From Ophiura sarsii (taxonomy: Eukaryota > Echinodermata > Ophiuroidea > Amphilepidida > Ophiuridae), in the NCBI GenBank assembly GCA_035610835.1, contig CM069445.1:35080811-35144810 (forward strand): a DNA stretch of 64,000 bases, in the 5' to 3' direction. The first letter of the stretch is position 1. Each line of letters begins with the position of its first letter. Below the pieces are notes generated by a model. It made no database searches, had not been told where the DNA came from, and saw nothing but the letters and a program-made list of their open reading frames with translations. The translations under genes and the position numbers were made by a program. Shown here one piece after another: positions 11,735 through 22,639 of this stretch.

Positions 11735-12142
11735 TGTAAGGTCGCGAAAATCGCGGAATTGAGGTTAAACGCGGAAAACGACATTTTGATGAAAAGAAGG
11801 GGGAAAATGCACAAAAAACGAACAATACACAAAATGTATAAATAGTCTTGAACAAAACAATATAAATATTAAAAATCGATACGTAATAAAACAAAACAAA
11901 CACTATTTAGATATAAAACTCCGCGATATAGAGGGTCGGCTACCGCTACAGTAATAATAATGTAAGCCTAAAAATCTAAAATGATGTGTTTTTCTGTAAA
12001 GTGTGTTTATTTTTGTTTTATAGATCGTACATTTTAAGCTTTCTTGGGGAAAATTACATCACAGAAAAATGCAAAATTTACAAAGTGGAAAAACGCGGAA
12101 TTCGACAGTTACAAAGCAGAAAATTCGTGACCTTAATCTTGT
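11735..12142. mobile_element. Inverted-repeat element, TAAGGTCGCGAA-type ends
   Basis: The left end contains TAAGGTCGCGAA and the reverse complement of the right end contains TTAAGGTCACGAA. The subterminal parts (CGCGGAA) also resemble each other. It is about 0.4 kb with no transposase. The superfamily is uncertain. Confidence 0.5.
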
Positions 12143-12242
12143 GCATTCACATAATTGTATGCATATGTTATGTAGTTGTTACATTGCCCTTGTTACATAC
12201 TAGTTACCCAGACTTTTTATTCATACCCTTCCTGACCAGCCT

Positions 12243-12725
12243 AAAGAAATATCTAGCGCATATTTGGCTTTCATTCAAAAAAAGAAATTTTGAATTCGAA
12301 CATTGCGTCATAATGTTACAACACTTATAGTAGAACTCGGTATTTTTAAGCCAATCCACAGAATAGCAATAGTATTGTTGGGTGGCTGATCAGAGAACCA
12401 ATGAAACTATAGAGAAAAACATGAAAATGCACTTGAGTGTTGGATACAAAATCTTAAAATGACCAGAAATTAATAGAACTGTGGAATTATGAGTAATAAA
12501 GCCTGGATTCAAGGGGGAACAAGTGAAAAGAGGCATTTCAGCTTATTCAGAAAGCGAACCTCAATAAGGAATGGCGTGATAATTCGACCATCACATGGGT
12601 TGATTTCAAAATTTGGGGCTTTACTAAAATTAGTGTAACATGATAATGCAATGATCGATTTTTAAAATTCTTCTTTTGAATGAAAGCCAAATTATAGGCC
12701 GTTATAGTGCTTTCATTGGTTTAGA
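12243..12725. mobile_element. 0.48 kb element with ~85 bp inverted ends
   Basis: The left arm and the reverse complement of the right arm share ATTTGGCTTTCATTCAAAA, then AAATTTTGAA/GAATTTTAAA and CATTGCRTYATNATGTTACA. No coding sequence lies inside. Confidence 0.65.
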
Positions 12726-14035
12726 ATATGCCCGCATACATTTTTGTGACGCCTTTGTGAAAAAAGTGCCCGTTCTTTCTGACTCACCCTATAGTTCATT
12801 CAGCCTCACCCTGTAGTCTCTTTATTAACAGGGAGAATGCATACTGATGGGCTCTCTCTTTCTCTCTGATTCATTCTGGACAACAACGTGACCAAAGTAT
12901 CTGAGTTCTGAATGTCAATTGAGGTCTCATCTGGCCAGTATTGTATAATTCTTATCGCAATCTCGCACGGGTCGTGCGCTGTTTTATAAAGTAGTTTACC
13001 TCATTAGATTATCTGATTCACAAGGTGAATTCAGCAAGGTGAATCCGAGCTGAATTCAGAATACGATGCCATCTTCGTCTCGCAACGAAGAGATTGAATT
13101 TAAAGGCTCTTTCAATTTATTGTCCAAAGTTGTTTTTTGGTTTTCTTATTTACTTACAAGCATTTTTCAGACCTTTGTTTCGACAGCTAAAGATACAGAT
13201 TTGAAAGAATTGCTTTCGGTTTGAAAAAGAGGCCCTTCCTTCTCACCAAAACTATGGTGACACAATCTATATATTTTATTTTTTCACCATTGAAGATTTG
13301 CAAATTCGTAAGAGTCCGCAATATTACCACCTGCCAGGTGTGTCTACATCATGTATATAGCAAAATTACAAAGTACACAGTAGAGTATAATCTGATATGG
13401 AAGGTTCATTATACTGATCCAGTGTAAAGGTATTCACGTGTACGTCCTGAAATGCTATATTTAGACACAAAAAACTGATACAAAACTAATATAAACATAT
13501 AGCAACATTTTCTAGAAAATTTATCGAATTAGAAGTGCGTTAATTGAATATTAAAAGCAAAAGTAATTTGTAGTTGATTTCACCATCAATATAGATAACT
13601 TGAAGCAGATTTATGTTAAAATCATAACTCCAAAATATAAATAAATAGGTTTCCAGGCCACCTACCGGAAACAAACTGTTTAAATTTAAATCAATTGCGT
13701 GTTCTCTTGTATTACAGTCATCTCTGTATCGTTATTTGCATTAACAGTTGGATCCCCCCCACCCCCAACACACACCCCTACACGTTAGGATTCCATTCGG
13801 ACACAATTAATATGACCATACTCCGTTACTCCGTGTAATGGGGTAGTATTGTGTTCATCTATGTGCTGTCACCCGCCCGTGGTTGAGCTGCTCATACATC
13901 CTGAGCACAAAACTGTTATAGTCAATTTTTGATGTTTTCAATTAAGGCCATGTTTAGCACGTAACCCTTACCGCACTTCTCAAATACGCACTGAGTTTTC
14001 GCACAGTCGCAAAAAATCGCACAGTAAATGTACTA
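12726..14035. other. No gene seen
   Basis: AT-rich sequence with a short C-rich run near 13755-13790. No ORF with recognisable motif and no clear repeat boundary. Confidence 0.5.
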
Positions 14036-14296
14036 CATGAACAATTTCTCGTCCCCATTTCTCTTCTCTTTCCCCTCTCCTTCCCCTTTCCCTTATCTTT
14101 CTCCCTCTCCTTCCCATTTCCCTTCTCTTTCTCCCTCTCCTCCCCCTTTCTTTTCTCTTTCTCCCTCTTCTTCCCCCTTCTTTCTCTCTTTTCTCCCCTT
14201 CTTCTCGTCCCCATTTTCCCGCTTCGCCGTCCCCATTTTAGGTGTCCGGGGGGGGGGGGGGGGGGGGGGGGCAGCTCGCACTGGCTACGCTACTGA
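14036..14296. repeat. Pyrimidine-rich tract, poly-G and a hAT-like right end
   Basis: About 170 bp of CTTTCC/CTCTCC-rich sequence precedes a poly-G run (14249-14271) and CTGGCTACGCTACTG. The last motif matches the right ends at 7600 and 62900. Purine/pyrimidine tracts next to poly-C/G also occur in the relatives at 50.1-50.5 kb and 60.9-61.1 kb, suggesting a shared hAT-like family. The left end here was not identified. The long ORFs in this stretch are low-complexity artefacts. Confidence 0.55.
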
Positions 14297-14873
14297 GTGT
14301 AGGGGATAGCAACCCCTGCACCTGTAATCTTATTGCTACAAGTCGTAAAACAAAGCCTCGAAAGAAAACGGACGGAACAAATCGGTAAAGATATAAGCCT
14401 GCCTGCGCAACGACCTGCGCAACGACTACGAGAAACGGAATTGCAAATAATATAGTGCATCGATCGAAACGGTTTTACAATTGAAAACCTTAGTTCCAAA
14501 AGGCGCTAACTCTATATAAATGAAATAGGAGAAAAGCAACGTTTTTTAAAATGAGGATGTTGCACTTCTTTCAATGTGTTCTTTTCTGCCCTATGAAAGA
14601 TACGATACGAGCTTAAAAACTGGTTTGATTTTATTCTTTTATTTTCACTGTATTTCCTATGTCTGTCTTTAGTTTCGGAAACGATTTGAGTTGATTTGTG
14701 AGAGCCTTTCTTTCCATCGCTCCCTGTAATATGTTATACCATTACTTTCCATCCAGAATATACAATACAATGTACAACCCGAGCTTTTATTGCTAGAAAG
14801 TGCAATAACGTATAATTTGTTCAATCGAATATTAAACTGCTACATAACGAAGACGTCAAATGATGAACATAAT

Positions 14874-15101
14874 AGTACACACAGAAAACACTATGTAAAA
14901 AATTATGTAAATATAGAACTCCATAATTATTATGTAAGAGTTTACATAAAACATGTAATATATACCCAAGCTTGTGTAAATACCTATGCAAAAGCTTAAC
15001 ACAACTGTTTACATAGTATTATGGAGTTCTATTTTTACACAGATTGTGTATTTTTTACATAATTTGTGTATTTTTTTTACATAGTGTTTTCTGTGTGTAC
15101 T
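14874..15101. mobile_element. 228 bp MITE with clear terminal inverted repeats
   Basis: The left end AGTACACACAGAAAACACTA is the exact reverse complement of the right end TAGTGTTTTCTGTGTGTACT. Inside, ATAGAACTCCATAAT pairs with ATTATGGAGTTCTAT. The unit can fold almost fully on itself. Confidence 0.85.
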
Positions 15102-15945
15102 TTCACTTGAGTTGGTTTCCTACTCTATGGTTTTATCCCATTATTGTATATTTTTAAATGAATAATATGAGACATTTATTTGTAATCTATAAATAGAAAC
15201 CTGTAATCACGATACGAAATAAATTAAGACATTTGTTTATCAGTGTAAAAAACACTATTAAATGGAAACAAATAAGGCAAATCATATTAAAATCTCGAAA
15301 TATTTTAATAAAACTCTTTCAATCACTGAACAATACTTTTATCCACGACTTCAATTTTTTTTCTATGTTTGAATGTCTCAGATGTAAATATCTTTTGAAT
15401 CTGAATGAATCTTTGCTTCTCACTTAGACAGAAAGATAATTTGAAAAAAGCTATTCCCCGGAAAGTTGCCAAAATGGGTTCTTTGATTAAAACAGGCATA
15501 ATTCCAGCGGCGGCGCCACATTTCGACCAATTTTCAGAAACCACTTTACCAAAAATTCTTTATTTCAAAATAAGGTGCAACTGAAAGACAATGTCAAATC
15601 ACATGAAAACAGAAAACCGCATTTAAATACCTCTTAAGTTTTTGAATTATGTTTTTTGTGTGTTATTTCGTGAGAAAACTGTAAATTTTACAGAACATGT
15701 AGCGGCTACAAACCACAAAATAAACTGAGAGGAGGGACATATAATCGACCGCGAATCGCATAAGACCACCAGATGGCTTAAGGAAGGTATCTGGATCAGG
15801 AGGAGAGAAAAGAAAACACTAAACAAGGACGAGGGGGCCTACAAGCTGCATAACATCTATATATATATACGACCAACTCCTTCTGCCCAGGCCCTCTACG
15901 ACGGATATCAGTCACTATAAAAACCCAGTGAGCAGAAGTCAGAGT
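15102..15945. other. No gene seen
   Basis: AT-rich, unassigned. From about 15770 the sequence becomes GC-richer and may be part of the retroelement suggested by the ribozyme-like motif at 15945-15990. Confidence 0.45.
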
Positions 15946-15990
15946 TGCCAGTCTGATGAAGCTACCAGCGTGGTAGTGAAACGTCATTAA
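15945..15990 (+). ncRNA. Possible hammerhead ribozyme motif
   Basis: The conserved core is present and correctly ordered: CTGATGA (15953-15959), a stem II of CTACCA/TGGTAG (15962-15967 with 15971-15976) with a GCG loop, GAAA (15978-15981), then GTC (15983-15985) as cleavage triplet. Stem III would be the self-complementary ACGT, which pairs only between two molecules; such short stem III versions are described for Penelope-like retroelements. Stem I is weak (AGT against ATT) and stem II carries an unpaired G near its base, so this is less certain than the motif at 55803. Confidence 0.5.
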
Positions 15991-16199
15991 ACAGTGAGTA
16001 ACATCCTTCACTTCTTTAAGATTTGTACACAAAGAAATTTCAATATTATAATAATCTCATTTTACGTTTTCTTCATTTCATTTGATTATGAACATTCATT
16101 TCAATGTTTTAACCACGATAAAAGAACCATTATTATGTGGTCTAGTGAATAGCACGCAGGGTTCAACGACAGCGTAATAATATATGCTATACATGAGCC

Positions 16200-16263
16200 T
16201 CGCCTGCGGCGGAAACCGGCGCTTTATAAATATCCACTATTATTATTATTATTATTATTATAT
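16200..16263 (+). repeat. LINE/SINE 3' tail with (ATT)n
   Basis: CGGCGCTTTATAAATATCCACT is followed by (ATT)n. It is the same type of 3' end as at 11105, 20129 (minus) and 52756 (minus). Confidence 0.65.
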
Positions 16264-16675
16264 TTTTACCGTTTTGGCATAAAAATAGTGAATTATATTC
16301 AAACTTCCGGAAATTTCCGGAAATTACCGAGGGCCATAACTTCGGATCCGAACATGCTAGAGATGTAGAACAAAGGTTAAAAGGTGTATTTAGTAACTCT
16401 CTTTTATGTTATGGTCGTAACTTAATTTCGACAAAAAGGTGAGTTATCGCCCTTTGGAAATAAGCTCTTCAATATAGAATAAACTAACAAAATCTCCACC
16501 CGAAAAGTGAAACGGGGTCATTCCAAGTCTCTAAATCGAAATTCTTCTGAAATCCCTAAGATTGACTAGATGAGTATTTGTTTGCATTTTCAATTAATAG
16601 TTGGAAATGATTTGTAGTCAGTGAATCCATGTAAATTTGACATTTGAAGGACAAACAAAATAAGTATAAATATTC

Positions 16676-17210
16676 ATGTGATGTACATAAAAGTATACAT
16701 TTATGGAAAGGAAATGAGTCAGATAATCCGTCACCTTTTTGGCTCAAAATATTTCGGATAACGTAAGAGAATCAGTTTTGGGTAACAAATGCCGAAATTG
16801 CATCAAAATCATCATTTTCGAGATTAAAAAAAACTGCTCCTAGAGAAATGTCTTTAGATTATTTTGGTGCAATTACGGCATTTTTGGCTCAAAACTAATT
16901 TTGTTACGTTGTCAGAAAAATGTTGAGCCCAAAAAGTGATTTTAAGGTCAAAATTAAAAAATCAGAATTGTATATGAAATTTGGGGAAAAGTGTACTTTA
17001 GGTCCCAGATTCTCGACTGTACTAGTATCGTCCGATAATGGAACACCCAGTATCGGTCGATACTGGTACAAAGTCAGTGTTCCAGTATCGGCCGATACTG
17101 GTATACCAGTATCTGGGACCTAAAGTACATTTTTTCCGAAATGGGATACCAGAAATAGATTTTCTGACTCATTTCCTTTCCAAAAATGTATACTTTTATG
17201 TACATCACAT
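16676..17210. mobile_element. 0.53 kb element with 48 bp inverted ends
   Basis: The left arm (16676-16723) and right arm (17163-17210) share ATGTGATGTACATAAAAGTAT and GGAAAGGAAATGAGTCAGA in inverted orientation. The two ends are nearly identical. A second palindromic unit (16993-17128) sits inside. No transposase is present. Confidence 0.8.
16993..17128. repeat. Nested 136 bp palindromic unit with TATCGRYCGATA hairpins
   Basis: GTACTTTAGGTCCCAGAT at 16993-17010 is the perfect reverse complement of ATCTGGGACCTAAAGTAC at 17111-17128. Between them are two further palindromes, CAGTATCGGTCGATACTGG and CCAGTATCGGCCGATACTGG. It looks like a small MITE inserted into the 16676-17210 element. Confidence 0.75.
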
Positions 17211-17419
17211 TAATAGTTAAATGTTCCCCCTTCCCCTTAAGTACAAACGCGGCTATAATATATATGTATAAGCTCTTTGTTTTGAAATTTTGTTAATTGA
17301 GCATTATTGAGTCGGTTTCATGGAAGGTCAGTTATTTACAGAATTTTATTTACCACAAAGCTAAGGAAACTTTGAGAGCATAGTAAAACTGTATACTAAG
17401 CGTACGTTGCCTTAAAATA

Positions 17420-18260
17420 TCGAGTGACATTCGCCTGTGATTAGAGCTAAATCGTGTCATAAATTATATTAAAAATCAATATAAAATATCAACAGAATAT
17501 TCAAATTCATAACAAGTGGATTCTTACATTGCCATTGGCTATGCTAAGATGGTTTGACAAAGTAGATCCAAATTGAGCTTCTTCTCATCCTTATTCATCC
17601 CATTTAAGACCAGGAACATGCATTTTATGTTGGATTATTCATAACACTCACTACAATACACGAATTTAATAACTATATTCATGTAATTCACATTCACCCA
17701 CGACAAAGCCCAAAACTTAATCCGCCAGTCATATTAAAGACATTGACGCTTTGTTGTGCTGTGTGACAAGAAGAGTGTCACTAAAGCATCAGGTTGACGA
17801 TAGAGGGGCTAGTGGAGACAGGCTATAGGCAAGCACGTCCTGGCACTTCTGTCTATCGCCTCAGCCGGGAACACTTTTCGCATTTCTCTGGCAACATTGT
17901 TAATCAGTATACTCTCTTACGATATACCTTCAATATCGCTTTTAATATACATCGAGAATATCGTGTAAGGCTGAAATATAATCAGTTGGTGAGAAGCGAT
18001 CGAATACTATGAACATATGATATCTCACCTTACATGCTGTTTTATTAAAGTCTAAATACGCTAGGCTTAGGGCAGAATGCCTTCGTATTTGTTTAGAGAA
18101 GGAGATATTACGTGGGTGTCAGGTGGTGTATTTGCTTTCTCTTAAAGAGAAGATTTTCGTGATAGAGGTTAAAACGTGTTATATGATACATGATCTAGAG
18201 ATCTAAGGAGCAAAGAGTTAGAATTAGGAGGTTGTTCACCATAGATGCCTTCACTAAAGT
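17420..18260 (+). repeat. Paralogous block, copy A (first part)
   Basis: It aligns with 23215-24030 and 30400-31215. Landmarks in common order are GATTAGAGCTAAATCGT (A; GATTGGAGCTTAATCGT in C), CACCCACGACAAAGC, CTTAATCC, GCTGTGTGACA, TTGACGATAGAGG and a final ATGATCTAGAGATC/GTGATCTAAAAAGC segment. No ORF is conserved among the copies. An old segmental or tandem duplication of non-coding DNA is likely. Confidence 0.65.
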
Positions 18261-18482
18261 ATTCAGAAGTTGCCGTCTTATTTATGCATCTCTATGCCAT
18301 TCAGCTTTACCCTATCATTGTGACATTGGGTTGAAAACTCTTAATGATATCATCTTGGAACCATATCATCATCTTTAATCAAATAAGTTGGTCTATTTTC
18401 CCCACAGCTACCAACGAACACAACAATGACTGTTCATTATTATGTTATCTCACGTTAAATCCATCTGGTGAAGAACTTATAC

Positions 18483-19510
18483 TATTTTAGGTGACAGTCC
18501 TATATATTTGGTTCAGCCATGTCTATACATAATATGCAATCCAAATTACTGTCCAAAGTCACTGAGCGTAATAAGTTCAGACTTTTGGACTAGTGTTGAG
18601 ATCTTTTTAAATATCATTTTTGGAATTGATCTCAGTTTAACAAAATTTTCAATAACCTTTACTAAATTATATTATATTATTGGGGAAACTGTACGTATAT
18701 ATAGAAAAAGATGTGCAGGTTTACGGCCGATTTTTCAAGTGTTTAAAGGGCTTAGTTCATTTTATGTTCCAAGTTGAAAATCATATTGCCATTGGAAAGG
18801 GAAGATTATATAAACACAATAAAAAATGGGGTTTATATAAAAGGTGGAAAGACAATAATTAAATACTGTACTTTATTATTTAGAGAATATTAAAACTAAA
18901 TGTTCATATATATTATTGTTTCCTGTATGACAAATACAAATAAATAGTTGGTGCTCCGGCATCAACAAAAAGAAGAAGAAAAAAATAAGTTCAGACATTT
19001 AGCTTAAATTCACTATACAAATAGAATGTGGTGGGGAACGGGCCTCATAGATATCGACAACATAAACACATGACATATTAATTCTACCAGGTGAACAGAA
19101 TATGCAAGTTAAGATATATCAATATGCAAGTTTAGTTTTATACGCATATTGTGGTCGAATGTGATGATACCCTAAAAACTAATTAGCGAAGCCCCTTTAT
19201 TTGAGTGAATATGGAACTAAAACATGTGTCGTTTAACTGAAGATATCGAACATAAATATATATATTTTTAAATTGACATCATTTTTACCATAAGATATTG
19301 CATCTGAATCCATCATGTTCTATAATATTTCTACACACGTATGATTTGAAAATGTACATGGAAGCCACAATTTAAGGTATTCAGCATTTAAAAGATATCA
19401 AGGTCTTAACTAAACATTCATCTAGAACTCAAATTTGTATCAATGATTGAAACACAGGACCACGGATCAATTCAATGGATGTGGTTTCTTCGTGAAAAGA
19501 GACGTCTATA
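18483..19510 (+). repeat. Paralogous block, copy A (second part)
   Basis: It continues the alignment with copy C. Landmarks are GTGACAGTCCTATATAT, CATAATATGCAAT, ATTTAGCTTAAATTCACTAT, then GATATTGCATCTG, TTTCTACACACGTATGATTT, and ACCACGGATCAATTCAATGGAT. Corresponding parts lie at about 32090-32240 and 32940-33300 (C) and 24960-25150 (B). Copy A is interrupted by the retroinsertion at 18583-18983. Confidence 0.6.
18583..18983 (+). mobile_element. Retroposed 0.4 kb insertion with 13-bp target duplication
   Basis: AATAAGTTCAGAC occurs on both sides (18570-18582 and 18984-18996). The insert ends with AATAAATA, a perfect 8-bp hairpin GTTGGTGC/GCATCAAC with a TCCG loop (18947-18966), then AAAAAGAAGAAGAAAAAAA. 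These are marks of target-primed insertion of a 5'-truncated LINE or a SINE. Copies B and C of the surrounding block lack it, which supports the boundaries. The coding origin of the insert is not recognisable. Confidence 0.8.
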
Positions 19511-19599
19511 CCACAGTTATATAAAATAGGAGTCCCTGCATAATGCAACAAGCTTGTTTATGTGTCGCATTAACCGTAGCCCTACCAAATACCACAAAA

Positions 19600-19716
19600 T
19601 ACCACGACCCTGCCCATCTCCCGGCGAAGGTTTTTGATGAAATTATCGACCGAGGCTATAGCGCCCCGTGTGTCAGAGGTCCCCGGTTCGAATCCCGGGC
19701 TGGTCGCGACTATTTT
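19600..19716 (+). repeat. tRNA-like sequence with conserved 5' flank
   Basis: A perfect T-arm and box B (CCCGGTTCGAATCCCGGG) end in CTGGTCG, which can pair with the upstream CGACCGA as an acceptor stem. The D-arm region is short, so this is not a standard tRNA. The flank CGGCGAAGGTTTTTGATGAA, followed by ATTATCG, resembles the sequence upstream of the tRNA-like units at 36 kb (CGGCAGTTTTTGATGAAATA). A shared SINE-like family is inferred. Confidence 0.6.
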
Positions 19717-20059
19717 ATTGGTTCGTTTTCGCACCAGGCCTCTGTTGCGGGCAAAAAAAGGATGTTGAGTGTTAGGATTAGCTGTATGCACCTATGTCTG
19801 TCAAGACTGCTGTTGTCTATTGCTGTGGTCTATTGCGGCTGTTATTGGCATTGCTTGTAACAGATAGCTGTGACTTTTTGATTCACACATTTCAATGTTA
19901 CACCTAAGATTCCACACCGGTAAATAATGTGATTGCTTGTCGGTATGGGTCTGATTGTAGAATTCTGTGGTTCTTGCATAATCACAGTAATAAGAACAAG
20001 GCACTTTATTTCCCCAACTGATTAAGCTTGTCAACCTGATTCTAGGACTACTATTACTA

Positions 20060-21406
20060 CTACCTAAGTAAGAACACTGTATTTAAGTTCACATTGTAGG
20101 TTAAGAGAGGATTTTGATTGTTTATATTATTATAATAGGCACTTATATAGCGCTCTATAAAAAGCACAGCGCTTAAACAACGCCCCCGAAAACAATATAC
20201 GGCAGACATAATACACAAAACATATACAATAATACAAAGTTGCACATTTGGAAATAAATAGGTCTTTAGAAGACTCTTAAAAGTAGACAAAGTCCTAGCT
20301 TCTCTGACATAAATAAGAAGCTTATTCCAGAGCTGAGGTCTGAAAACAGTGAGACAACAATCACCAGCTCTTTTGTGTGAACGAACGGGATTGAGCTTTG
20401 TTATATCAGATGAAGAGCGAAGTCTGTGCCTACTTCTAGTAGTATCAGGATGATTGTACAACGCGACAAGATTCTGTAGATAAGCCGGAGCAGTACCAGA
20501 TATGCACTTATATACCTGCAACATGATTTTGAAATGTATTCTTTCTTTGAGTGGGAGCCAGTGTAAGGAACGCAACAGTTTGACAGAGCACCTGTCTCGT
20601 CCACATGCAAAGACTAGTCTGGCAGCTTTATTTTGGATACGTTGCAAACGTTTTAGATCAGCTTCACGTGCTCCGTACAAGAGGGAATTGGCATAATCAA
20701 TGCGAGACAAGACAAGTGCTCTGACGGCATGATGGCACGCTTCCTGGCTAAGGAAGCGACGAATCCGCCATAAGTTACGAATGTGGAAGTTCAAAGTCTT
20801 ACAAAGCTTACTAACATGGGTAGACATGTTTAGAGTGCCGTCAAAAACAACGCCTAAGTTCCTAACACTGGCAGACGGTTTTATTGAAAGATTTCCCACA
20901 TTTAATACAATATCTGGAAGTTTGGTGAGAGCTCTGTTTGTGGCAATTATGAAAAACTCAGTTTTATCCTGATTAAGCTTGTTGTGTAACATCCAAGAGG
21001 TAATATCAGATATGCAAGCAGACAGGTTATTGAGGACACGCTCACGATCACCAGGGATCTTAGGATCAAACTCGGCATAGAGCTGAATATCATCCGCATA
21101 GCAATGGAAACATATTTTGTAACGACGGATGATCTCACCAATAGGGGTGGTGTACATGATGAAACCCTGAGGGCCAATTATGGAACCCTGTGGCAAAGAG
21201 TATGTAAGCGTGTGCTCACTAGACATAGCGTTTTTAATTGCAACTCTGACATTACGCTGATTAAAATCAGATTTATACCAAGAGAGAACAGAGCCATCGA
21301 TACCAAAATGTGATTTAAGTCTATGCAACAAAATGGAATGATCAAGTGTATCAAAGGCCGCTGACATGTCAAGCAACACCAAGAAAACAACTTTACCATG
21401 ATCCAC
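20060..21406 (-). CDS. LINE reverse transcriptase, C-terminal part (CR1/L2-like)
   Basis: This 448-codon frame encodes the middle and C-terminal part of a non-LTR retrotransposon polymerase, which copies the element's RNA at a nicked target. Visible RT motifs are LLDMSAAFDTLDH (residues 11-23, first catalytic Asp), SLPQGSIIGP (70-79) and YADDIQLY (103-110, catalytic Asp pair), then NKLNQDKTEFF (142-152). The thumb-like region and the conserved LHWLPLKERIHFKI and LWNKLL segments follow. The N-terminal RT motifs lie upstream in another frame (21433-21738), so the element is frameshifted; no endonuclease is visible and it is 5'-truncated. The frame runs about 60 codons past the usual C-terminus (TYLF), suggesting the native stop is lost. 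CR1, L2 or a related clade fits. Confidence 0.9.
   Translation of the reverse strand: MDHGKVVFLVLLDMSAAFDTLDHSILLHRLKSHFGIDGSVLSWYKSDFNQRNVRVAIKNAMSSEHTLTYSLPQGSIIGPQGFIMYTTPIGEIIRRYKICFHCYADDIQLYAEFDPKIPGDRERVLNNLSACISDITSWMLHNKLNQDKTEFFIIATNRALTKLPDIVLNVGNLSIKPSASVRNLGVVFDGTLNMSTHVSKLCKTLNFHIRNLWRIRRFLSQEACHHAVRALVLSRIDYANSLLYGAREADLKRLQRIQNKAARLVFACGRDRCSVKLLRSLHWLPLKERIHFKIMLQVYKCISGTAPAYLQNLVALYNHPDTTRSRHRLRSSSDITKLNPVRSHKRAGDCCLTVFRPQLWNKLLIYVREARTLSTFKSLLKTYLFPNVQLCIIVYVLCIMSAVYCFRGRCLSAVLFIERYISAYYNNINNQNPLLTYNVNLNTVFLLR
20129..20200 (-). repeat. 3' tail of the minus-strand LINE
   Basis: On the minus strand, AAGCGCTGTGC, AGAGCGCTATATAAG and TGCCTATTATAATAAT follow each other. This matches the GCGCTATATAA/(ATT)n tail type, placing the element's 3' end at about 20129. 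Confidence 0.7.
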
Positions 21407-21432
21407 GAACTGGTTGATATCGTTCTTAACCT

Positions 21433-21738
21433 TCAGAAGGGCAGTTTCAGTACTATGGACCGCTTGTATGAGGACTGGTAAACTTCGCCCATATTGTTGT
21501 TGTCAACATGTGTTGTCACTTGACATGAAGCAGCCTTTTCGATTACTTTGGACATGAATTTCATGTTGGCCACAGGTCTATAATTCTTTAAGATGTTGTT
21601 ATCAAGATTAGATTTCTTAATCACTGGAGTGATAATTCTGTCGACACTTCTCAAATCTGTTATATATATGTGTGGTGGCATAGGAAAACCCTTCACATGG
21701 TCATTTTCTAGCAACTTGTTTTTTTTATTTGGCAGCAA
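21433..21738 (-). pseudogene. LINE reverse transcriptase, frameshifted N-terminal part
   Basis: The frame contains PVIKKSNLDNNILKNYRPVA and later FMSKVIEKAASCQV and YQSSYKRS. These correspond to the RT entry motifs (NYRP(V/I)S, SK..EK, QS.Y) found directly before the LLD...AFD motif in CR1/L2-type LINEs. It lies immediately upstream of the 20060-21406 frame but in a different frame; the join is within about 21405-21440. Sequence further upstream (21740-22250) gives no recognisable endonuclease, so the element appears 5'-truncated or too decayed to read. Confidence 0.8.
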
Positions 21739-21739
21739 G

Positions 21740-22440
21740 CTACATATTCTACTGATTTCAGAACTTTTTTAATTTTTCACAAAATCCATCTAGAACTACA
21801 GTTATAGTTTTTTAAAGACAGCAAGTTTATACGCAACAATAAATCATGAAACTGAAAATTCAAAGGTTAAAGTTCTCCGTACACAAAACCGTTGAATTTC
21901 TTTAATAACTATGAGTTGAGTGACCTGTTGCTTTGAAGAAATGTGATGCCCAGTAAATGATGTGACCCAAATATCAATGCGCATATGTACATCTTCATAC
22001 AGGGCATGAATAGAGCTTTCTAACAATATCAAATCCAAAGGGGTGCATGTTAAGTTCAAGGAGGAGTGAGCAGGTTCAAAAGACTTAGATTTTAGTTCAT
22101 TCACCTCTGATTTCTTGGCAAAAATTTGATAATCAAGGTTCAGAAAAGTGCTAAAAATAAACTTTACATCTGAAATTTTGCATAAAAACTCCTGGAGACT
22201 AAAGTTAAAGGTTTAATCCCTATCTTGGGACCAAAGTTGGAAAGTTGACTTGGAACTCATTTGTTCGGAATAATTTGGCTTGATCCAGATATCTCAATAT
22301 TAACATTAGCGACTTCCGACGGGTTTTCCCATACCGCCACACATATGATGAACGAGGGCGCAAAAACAGCAGCTGCCAATTCAGCTCAAATCAGGTTCCT
22401 CATTAATAAGTTTGCAAGGGAATGTTGGAGGCGGCAAAAC
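21740..22440. other. No gene seen
   Basis: Sequence upstream of the LINE fragment. No endonuclease or RT motif could be read in any frame and no repeat boundary was found. Confidence 0.5.
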
Positions 22441-22447
22441 AACACTA

Positions 22448-22477
22448 TGTTGTGAACATGATTTCATGTTCACAACA
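22448..22477. repeat. Perfect 14-bp hairpin
   Basis: TGTTGTGAACATGA and TCATGTTCACAACA are exact reverse complements separated by TT. Confidence 0.9.
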
Positions 22478-22639
22478 GTATAAGTGTTTGAATGTTTGGA
22501 ATGGAGTAACTCTATCTTCGGAGAGGTGTTACTATATGAAATAATGCGTGATTGAGCTACACCCACTACCTATAACGTCATTCCCCATTCTTTAATTAAC
22601 TTGATAGGCGTCTGATGATGAGGTACAAGCAATATATAG

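Noticed and set aside
14028..14309. Overlapping ORFs on both strands in CT/GA-rich sequence
   Set aside because: Translations are low-complexity (Ser/Pro/Phe or Lys/Glu/Arg) and come from the pyrimidine tract; no protein motif.
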